Source: Molossus alvarezi (taxonomy: Eukaryota; Chordata; Mammalia; Chiroptera; Molossidae). Taken from it: DNA of 64,000 bases. The stretch spans positions 56,753,001 to 56,817,000 of the forward strand of contig CM073887.1 of the NCBI GenBank assembly GCA_037176705.1. Direction: 5' to 3'. Made by a program: the position numbers and the translations under genes. Under the pieces are notes generated by a model. It saw nothing but the letters and a program-made list of their open reading frames with translations, made no database searches and was not told where the DNA came from. Positions 38,501 through 47,800 of this stretch are shown piece by piece. Position 1 is the stretch's first letter. Every line of letters begins with the position of its first letter.

Positions 38501-41500
38501 TTCCTCTGGGTTGCTCTTTATTGGATCTTCCATTTTGAATGGTAGTTTTGCTGGGTAGAGTAGTCTTGGATTCAGATCCTTGTTTTTCATGACCTTGATT
38601 AGTTCATGCTACTCCCTTCTGGCCTGTAGTGTTTCCGTTGAGAAGTCAGCTGAGAGCCTTATGGGGTTTCCTTTGTAGGTAACCTGTTGCTATCTCTTGA
38701 TGCCTTAAGGTTTCTCTCTTTGTCTTTAATTTTTGGCGTTTTAATTACTATGTGTCTTGGTGTAGGCCTCTTTGGGTTCTTCTTACTTGGGGCTCTCTGT
38801 GCTTCTTCAACTTGAATGCCTTCTTCCTTCACCAAGTTAGGAATGTTTTCTGTCACTATTTCTTCAAATATATTATCTAACACTTGCCCATTTTCTTCCT
38901 CTTTGGGGACTCCTATGATACGAAGGTTATTATGTTTTCAGTTGTCCCACAGTTCTCTTAAGCTTTCTTCCTGTTTTTTAATTGTTTTTTCCTTTTCATT
39001 TTCTGATGGTTTATTTTTTTTCTACCTTTTCCTCTAATTCACTGATCAGGTCCTCAGATTCCTCTGCTCTGCTGGTTAGTCCTTCCAGTGTGTTCTTAAT
39101 TTCTGCTATGTCATTCTCCATTTCCACTTGGTTGGTTTTCAATATTTCTATATCTACACTCATGGTGCTGATGTCCTTACTCATGCTGTTGAGCTTCCAC
39201 AAGATCATGGCTCTGAACTCTACCTCTGATAATTTGCTTAACTGCATTTTATTGATCTCATCTTTGATAGAGTTCTCTTATTCTTTTATTTGGAATTTGT
39301 TTCTTTGTTTCACCATTTTGGCTATCTCAGTGGTTTTGGAGCCTGCCAAATTTTCCATGTGGGTGTTGGTGTTCTGCTGTTTGTGGCTCCCTCTACTGGG
39401 TTTGAATGAACCTGGGTGGGCCCACATTAAACACCACTGTCATGCCTCACTTTCTTGGGTAAATGTCAAGCCCAGGAAAGGTTCAGTTATCCTCTAGCTT
39501 TTTCCTGGTGGCTAGTAATCTCAGTTACTCAGGGCCTTGCAAGGTAGCCCTGGTGTTCTCCCTAAGAGGATTTCCAGAGGGTGGGATAAATGCTGGTTGT
39601 TAATGAACCTCAATTTGCATTTCTTTGCCTCACTTGTGAAAGGCTCAATCTTTGATGGGGGTGGGGCTGCTGCTCTTCCCAACAACTCTTAGAAGGACCA
39701 CCCTGGCCACTGTCCTTTGTTGCTGCAACTCAGCAAAAACTCTGAGTACTTTCCAAATTTCTGGTGTCCCCACAGAGTTTAAGCCCAGTCTGCCCTCCCT
39801 CTGCCATAGCACCCAGGTGAGTGGCTGTGGCTATTTAAGCGCTCTGTGCCCACTCTCTATGCTGTGGAGTGGCTTGGTCTTTATTCCCCAAGGGTGCTGC
39901 TCACAGCTATGGGGTCCCTGGGCTCCCAGCCCGCCACCTGCCCTCTTATGCCTCTGCAGATCCTACCAGTGTCCCTGGTTATATGGTCCTGTCCTGCTGC
40001 TTTTCTGTTGCTTTTTCCTTAGGATTTGTCTTTATTTTAGTTGTAATTCCCATTTGGTCCTGGGAGATCATCTGCATAGCTTCTATTCACTCTCCCTCCA
40101 TTTTCACATCCTCTATGCCTATCTTGTGTGCAGCTGGTTTGCACAGGCCTTTCTCGTGCCCCCGTACCCTGCAGGTCCCAGGGGTAACTGGATCACACAA
40201 TCTCTTTGGGGACCCCATTCAATACCTATATTATGGGCTGCTGGGTCATGCAGGCCTCTCTGGTGCCTCAGCACCCAGCAGGCACTGTGGGTAACTAAAT
40301 TATGCAGTCCCTGCTAAGTCACACAGGCCTCTCTGGTGCCCCTGCACCCTGAAGTTCCTGCTGGCAGGCAGCTGGATCGCACCAGTCTATCTGAGGCTCA
40401 GGCTTTCCACTGCTGTTGTGGGCTACTGGACCGCACAGGCCTCTGTGGAGCCCCAGGTCCCACTGCTGATGGCTGGGGAGTGCTGCTTCCCCGTGGGGCT
40501 CAACTCCTGCTCAGCTTTTGCAGTAGTTTTGGGGGATGGGTCTCAGCTGGTGGTATGTGCATCTGTTGCCTGGGGATGGATATCTGCTCCCCAGCCTCTG
40601 TTGCTGGGGGTATATGTGATCGGGCTGCTACTGTGAGGGATGATGCTGGGCTCCGGGCTGTTCCCTGCTTCTGTGACCAGCACCTTGGGCGCTCCACTAC
40701 TGTGCACCGGTCTGTGTTAACACAGAGCGTCCACTGGTCAGATGATGCCAGGTGTGCTGATGGGCTCAGGTTGCTGGGCCCTAGCTGCTCCCACTGCCTT
40801 TCTCCAGGGAAGACCCTGGATCTTCCAAAATGGGGGGACCTCCCCGTGGCACAGGGAGAAGTGCCCTGAAGGGCTGCTTACCATGGTAGCCAGCTGCTCC
40901 GGTCCACATCACAGGAACTTTCTGCTCCGCGGCTCTGCACTGATCAGTTTGGTCGTCCACCTTCACATGTACTCATACTCTCTCACACACTTGCTCACTC
41001 TCTCACACACTCACCCTCCCTCCGGTCCTGCCCACCGCCATCTTCTCACTCTCCTCACTCCCATTTGTTGTTTAATAACATGCTATTAGTCTCCAAGTGT
41101 TTGAGTGTTTTTGTATGTTTTTATTGTAATTGAGATCTAGTTCCATGCCACTGTAATCTCTAAAGATGCTTGATACGATTTCAATTTTCTTGAATTTGTA
41201 GAGACTTGCTTTGTGTCCTAACATATGGTCTATCTTTGAAAATGACCCATGTGCACTTGAAAAAAATGTATATTTTGCAGCATTGGGGTGAAATGTTCTG
41301 TAAATGTCAGATAAGTCCTACTGATATAATTTGTCTTGTAAGGAATCTAGGTCCTTGTTAATTTCTTTGTCTAGAAGATACAGTGGTGTCAGTGGCGTGT
41401 TAAAGTCACTCACTATGATCGTATTGCTACTGATCTCTCCCTTGAAGTCCTCCAGAAGTTTTAAATATATTTTGTGCTCCTGTATTTTGTGTATATATGT

Positions 41501-41848
41501 TTACCAGGGTTATATCCTCTTGTTGGATTGCTGCATTTAATATAATGTAGTGACCTTCTCTGTCTCTTATTATGGCCCTTGTTTTGAAGTCTGTCTTGCC
41601 AGATATGAGTATTGCTATAGCAGCTTTTTATTTCATTTCCATTTGCTTGGAAAAATTTCTTTCCATACCTTCACTTTCAACCTGTCTGAGTCTTTTGTTG
41701 TGAGATTGGTCTCTTGTAGACAGTATATATATGGGTCGTGTTTCCTTATCCATTCAACTACCCTATTTCTTTTGATTGAGGCATTTAATCCACTTACATT
41801 TAAGGTGATTATTGATAGTTATTAGTTGCCATTTTAATTTTATGCCTG

Positions 41849-41896
<48 letters not shown>

Positions 41897-44800
41897 CCCT
41901 TTCTTTCTCTCTCATTCCTTATTCTTTTTACAACAGTCCCTTCAGCATTTCTTGCAGTGCTGGTAAATTCCTTTAGCTTTTTTTTTTTATCTGTGAAGCT
42001 CTTTATTTTTCCTTCAATTTTGAATGATAGCCTTGCTGAGTAGAGTAGTCTTGGATTCCAACACTTGCCTTGCATTACCTTCTACACTTCATGCCACTCC
42101 CTTCTGGCTTGCATTGTTTCTATTGAGAAATCAGCTGACAGTCGAATGGGAGCTCCCTTGTAGGTAACTTTCTGTCTCGCTCTTCCTTCCTTTAAGATTC
42201 TTTTTTGTCTTTAATGTTTGCCATTTTTATTATAATGTGTCTTAGCTGTGAGTCTTCTTGGGTTCATCTTTCTTGGGACTCTCTGTGTTTCCTGGACTTG
42301 TTTGACTTTTTCCTTCACCAGTTTAGGGAAGTTTTCTGTCATTATTTCTTCAAACAGGTTCTCTATTTCTTTCTCTGATTCTTTTCCTTCCGGTGTCTCT
42401 ATAATGCAAATGTTATTATGTTTGTATTGTCCCACAGCTCCCTTAAACTTTCCTCCTGCTTTTTAAATTTTTTTTTTTGCTGATCTATTTGAGTGTTTTT
42501 CTCTACCTTAGCTTCTATGTCACTGATTCGGTCTTCAGCTTCTTCTAATTTACTATTCAACCCTTCTAAGGTATTTTTCATAACAGCTATGTCATTCTTT
42601 ATTTTCTCTTGATTTATATGCATAGCTTCTACCTCTTTTTTTAACCTGAAGTAGTACCCAATGAGCTCTTCATAATTCTTAAGTTGCTTGTAGTTCACAC
42701 CAAATTGTTTGAGCACCCTTAATATCATTGCTTTGAATTCTTTATCTGACAAGCTGCTGCCTTCCATTTTCTGTAGTTCCTCTTCTGGTGATTTCTCTTT
42801 TTCTTTCCTTTGGGTGTTCTTTGTCTCCCTAATTTAGCCATCTGATAGCTCTATACCCACTGAGGGATGTTTGGATGTGTATGCAGCTCAGTGTATATAA
42901 AATAAGGCTACTGTGCCTCCCAGACTGTGTGTTTTTTTTTTTTTTTTTTTTTTTTACATGTCGCCTCTTGCCTGCTGTGGATCCTGGGGGATTGACTACT
43001 TGGGGCTTGTATTGGTGTGTCCTCGTAGGTGCTGCTCCTGGATCACGTGGGCCCCTCTGGAGCTGTGTTCCCAGCTGGTTGCTGGTGCCACCTGTAGCTA
43101 TATAGCTCAGGCCCTGTTGGAGCTGCACTCCCTCCCTGTCCTGTGGGCAGCTGGATCACACAGTCCCTTTGGAGACCTGACTCCACACCTATTTTGTGGG
43201 TATCTGGGTTGTACAGGCCTCTCTGGTGTCCCAGCACCCTGCAGGTCCTGTAGGCAGCTGGGTTGCTTAGTCCCTTTGGAGACCAAGCTCCACACCTATC
43301 TTGTGGGCTGCTGGGTTGCACTGGCCACTCTGGTGTCTCAGCACCCCTCAGGTCCCATAGGTAACTGGATTGCACAGTCCCTTTGGAGACCTGGCTCTAC
43401 GCCTAACTTCTGCGCAGCTGCGTATCACAGGCCTCTCTGGTGCTCCTGCACCCTGCAGGCTGGATCGCACCAGTCCCTCTAGGGCCATGGCTTCCCACTG
43501 CTCTGGTGGGCTGCTGGATTCACACAGGCCTCTGTGGAGCCCCACGTCCTCCTGCTGGTGGCTGAGGAGTTCTGCCCCGTGGGGCTCAACTCCTGCTCAG
43601 CCTGTGCTGTAGTTTTTGGGGATGGGTCTCAGCTGCTGGTCTGTGCTTCTGTTGCCTGGGAATGGATGTCTACTCCCCATCCTCTGTTGTTGGGGGTGTA
43701 TCTCCACTCTGACCAGGCTGCTACTGTGGGGGATAGTGCTGGGCTTCCAGCAATTTGTGGCCTCCACAACTGGCACTTTGGCAACTTCACTACTATTCAG
43801 TGGTCTGTGTTGACACAGGGTGTCCACTGGTCCGATGGTGCCAGGTGCACTGGTGGGCTCAGGGTGCTGGGCCCTAGCAGCTCCTACTGCCTCCTCCTAG
43901 GGAAGACCCAAGATCTTCCAAAATGTTGGGACCTCCCCGCGTCGCAGGGAAAAGCACCCTGAAGAGCTCATTACCGAAGTAGCCAGCTACTCCTGTCCAA
44001 AGCACAGGAACCTTCTGTTCTGGTCTCTGCAGGTGTTTGGTCGCCCACCTTCACGTCCACTCATACTCTCTCAAACACTCACCATCCCTCCTGTCCTTCC
44101 CGCAGCCATCTTTTTGCCCTGGCCTGTTTCTAACACAGCAGCTCGTCTCCTCAGTGCCACAGCCACCACCGTGTGCAGGGCTTGCGGTGGTCCAGGCACA
44201 CTGAATGGCTTGCTCTCTGCACAAGGGTGTCCAGCCAAGGAGGCAAATGGGGGCTAACAGCAGCTCACTGTCCATTCCCCAAACACAGTGTTGACCTGGG
44301 GAAGAGGGACTGTATTTCAATTCACATGAAGGCTCTGCCCTCTGGCCAGGCAACATATTTTGGGCACAATGTCCACCCACAGAACCCCTGTGGACAGGCA
44401 GTGTGGTGGGTGGAGCCCTCCCACTGTGTTCCACGCAGGTACAGGAGGGATGGGGGTGGGGCCCTGGTTTCAGGCTCTTCTCCCAGCAGCAGGTTGGGCC
44501 TGTGGACCCTGCTCAGGGTCCTTCAGGATCCTGGGCTCAGCCTCCTCCTCCCCTCTCTCTGTATTCTGCACTAACCCCTCTCTCTAGGTGAGTCCTGGCT
44601 TCTGCCTGACCACTGCTGGCCCCACCTGCCCCTGGGGGTGCCTGAAACCCTTTCCCTGTCCGTCTGCTCCCCCTGAAAGGGGGCAAAGCCTGGTGATGCA
44701 TGGAGGCCTGGATCCTCCTGGGTCCCTGGTGAGGGAACGGATGGGGCCAGCTGTTCTCTGAGCAGCCACCATGGGGCAGTCCCCAGGGATGTCCATCCTG

Positions 44801-47800
44801 GAGATGGTGACTTAGATGATGATGATTGTAATCTAAATACCCTACAGCCACCACTGTGCTGTGCTCTGTGATCTCATATATCACCCCAGAAACTCTGTGA
44901 GGTAAGCGCCATTGTCGCTCTTTTACTGATGAGTAAACTGTGGAAAACAGAGTTGAAGAATGTGCCCAAGGTTATACAGCAACAAAAGACAAAGCTACTT
45001 TTGTTTTTCTCTTTAAAAGATAGGCACTCTTTGTTTTTTTAAACACAAAATCACAATAATATTATCACACCATATTACCAGTGATTTCTGAGTCAGTGTC
45101 CTGGCTGGTGTCGCATACACAGCTGTCAGGTAGCAAAGCCAGGATTTGGGTCCCTGGCTCTCATGCCACCCTGCCTCTCTGGTAGTGAGACAGGCACAGG
45201 CACAGTTGTCCCCACTCAGACCTGGGAGCAGCACCTGCCCCCAGGGCCCTGCACCCTGCGTGCTGCAGGAGTGGCTCTGCTGACTCCAAACCTCATGGAC
45301 GGGGAGATGGAAGATGCGGGTCATTCTTACCTCGACACGTGTTCTCACTCTCATTACTGAGCTTTGTTGCCCCAGAAATAAGCTCGATTCCTGGGCTGCA
45401 TGTGCAGTAGTAGCTCCCCTCCGTATTCTGGCAGTCTGCGTATATTCCACAGGACACTGTCGAGGGTGGTCCACATTCATTGATGTCTGGAACAAAACAG
45501 GGTAAAGGGTCACCTTCCAAAGGCCCAAGATCCCTGACCTTCCAAAGACCGGAGTGCCTCCAGGACCGAGAACCTCATCCCACACCTAGCCTGGAGCCCA
45601 AAGCTTAATCAGCATTTTTTGGGAAAGAATCAGACTCTCAGGCAACACTGCTACAGCTGGGCTGTGGCTAGAGCAAACCATTCCTGAAACCCACTCAATC
45701 AGACTGTTCTCAGCTTTCTGCCTGTCATGCTGGATTTCGATACAGGAGGAAATACAGAAATGGTGGGTGGGTGGAATCTCTGCATCCCCCTCCTCAGTCC
45801 TGGAAGGGCAAACTGGGGCACAGATTCCAGACTCCTGGAGACCCAGCACCTGTCTCTCTACAAAGCCATGTTTATTCACTTCTCATTTTTTACCTTCACA
45901 TCTTTCTCTTTCTCTTTTTTCTGACCCTAATAACAGTCTGAGAACAAAGGCCGAGGCCTCTGACCACCATCCCCGTATCCATGTGGCCCTCCACCACCCC
46001 ACGCCTCTGTACCATCACAACTCTCCAAGATGCTGGTGACGACCTCCCCAGAAGAGGCGAATCCTGGATGGCAGTGACAGGCAGTGGCGTTGACACATGT
46101 GGAGTGTGGAGGGCACCACGGGGCACAGTCCATGGTGGCCGAGGCTGTGGGGATGGAGACTAGTCAGAAGATGAAGGCTGAGCCAGGGGCTGGGAAGGGG
46201 TGATGGGAAGGGTGACCCTGAGCTTCCCCTGCACCAGGCCAATCTCCTGCCTGGGCTGAGAGGTGCAGGTGGGGTTTGGGACTCTGGCTGTGGACTGAGT
46301 TACTCCCAGCAGACTCACCCCTGGTGTTCTGGAGTCCATCTTCCAACAGAGTCAGCAAGACACACAGTGCTGGAACAGAGAGATGGAGGGTCAGGGGGGG
46401 ACACAGGACAGGGAAGGGCTCACAGAGGCCTGAGGGTGACTCATCTGAGGGAAGGGGGCTGCTCATCCCGTCCAGGTTTGGGCTCTGTGCCTCACTCAAG
46501 GAGAGAGTGGGCAGGTGGCACCTCCCTGCCTCCAGCGCCCATGGCCAGTGGGTCTGCACCCATCGCCTGAAGATGGGTTTCAGGAACTGAAGGATGGGGA
46601 GGGGCCCGAACCAGGCAGGGGTTTTGGCTTCTGCTGACCTGAGGGCAGCAGTTCAGGAAACAGACTAGAGTCTGGTGGCCTTGGTTCTAGTCCCAGACCT
46701 TGTTTTGGTGCTTCAGGTCCTCAGATTCCTCTTCTGTAGAATGGGGATGAAGAGGGAAACCATTTCCTAGAGTAGTGTTAGAGTTAAATGCATAAGTACT
46801 GCCTGGTGTGTCAAAGTGTTTACTGTCATCATTTCTTCATGTAAAAATGTAGAGTGGACCAAGTGTACTCTCAGATCCTCCCAAAACTGAGACGCTCTGG
46901 CCCCTCACCCTTCCTCAGGGACACACGTGCAGAACACCACACCCACCTCTGTCAACCACGATGACCAGCTTGGGACCCAGTAGTGACATTTCACCCCTGG
47001 CTCCCTGCACACGGGAAGATGCTGTCGGCTCATGTTCAGGTGGTTCTGCATGGCCCCCCCAATCTTGCTGTTCCTTTTGCTCAGGGGCACTCCCCTCCCA
47101 GGGCATGTTCCGGGGGATCCTCCTCAAGTCATCAGGGGGTGTAGTGATGGGGACCTCCTTGCTGTTCACCAGACAGACAAGGAGACAGAAATGGACAGAA
47201 AATTAAGAGGAGGCCGAGACAGAGGGACAGAGAAGGAGCTAGAGACGTAGAGAGAGGAGACAGAAAAAAAAAGGAGACACAGAGGTGGAGAGAAAATGAA
47301 GAGATGTGAGAGGGAGATGAGGAGACACAGGGAGATAGAGAGAAACAGAGAGGCAGAGTTCAGAAGACAGTGATTGAGAGAGATGGACAGAGAATTAGGG
47401 AACTCCTAGAAAGGGAGAGACAGAGATGCCAGCAATTGGACAGAGAGATAGAGAGACTGCAAGAAAGATAGAGAAACAGAAATAAAGAAGGGGGAGGGAA
47501 GGAGGAAGGAGGCTGGGCAGCAGGCGGGGGGGGGGGGGTGGAAAGGGCTTGAGGAATCTGTCTAGTTCCTGCTGATGTGGAAATGCTGGGAGGCAGCCTG
47601 ACCTGGATCATCCAGGGAGACCAGACAGGGGACAGCAGGTGGAGGGATGGGGCCAGGGAGGCAGGGCAGGCTCCTGTCGCTTCCTGAGCCAAATGAAGGG
47701 TTAACTCATGGCTCAGTAGAGCATGCATGAAGGAGTTCCCAGGGGAACAGGGGAATTTGGGTGTTAGTCATTGTGAGCAAGGCTTGAGGAGCTGTAGGGG

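Larger units (their letters stand above)
36263..41055 (-). mobile_element. L1-G, 5'-complete but 3'-truncated L1
   Basis: On the minus strand it has a 5'UTR (41055 to about 39330), ORF1, and ORF2 up to just after the reverse transcriptase catalytic box (tcatctgtgaataataacag). It ends at 36263 with no ORF2 C-terminus, 3'UTR or A-tail. In intron 4, same strand as the gene. No target-site duplication found. Confidence 0.9.
41066..44112 (-). mobile_element. L1-H, 5'-complete but 3'-truncated L1
   Basis: Directly abuts L1-G in the same orientation. On the minus strand it has a 5'UTR from 44112 (aagatggctgcgggaaggac on the minus strand) to about 42830, ORF1, and ORF2 only as far as the endonuclease end at 41066. 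The reverse transcriptase and 3' end are absent. Confidence 0.9.

Noticed and set aside
39652..40869. Frames of 141-221 codons on the plus strand
   Set aside because: They read the 5'UTR of L1-G antisense; no host exon structure.
43043..43962. Long open frames on both strands
   Set aside because: They lie in the GC-rich tandem part of the L1-H 5'UTR and match the same region of L1-G; no protein family.
47360..47728. 122-codon minus-strand frame
   Set aside because: It reads the pyrimidine strand of the GA-rich tract; Ser/Leu runs are compositional.
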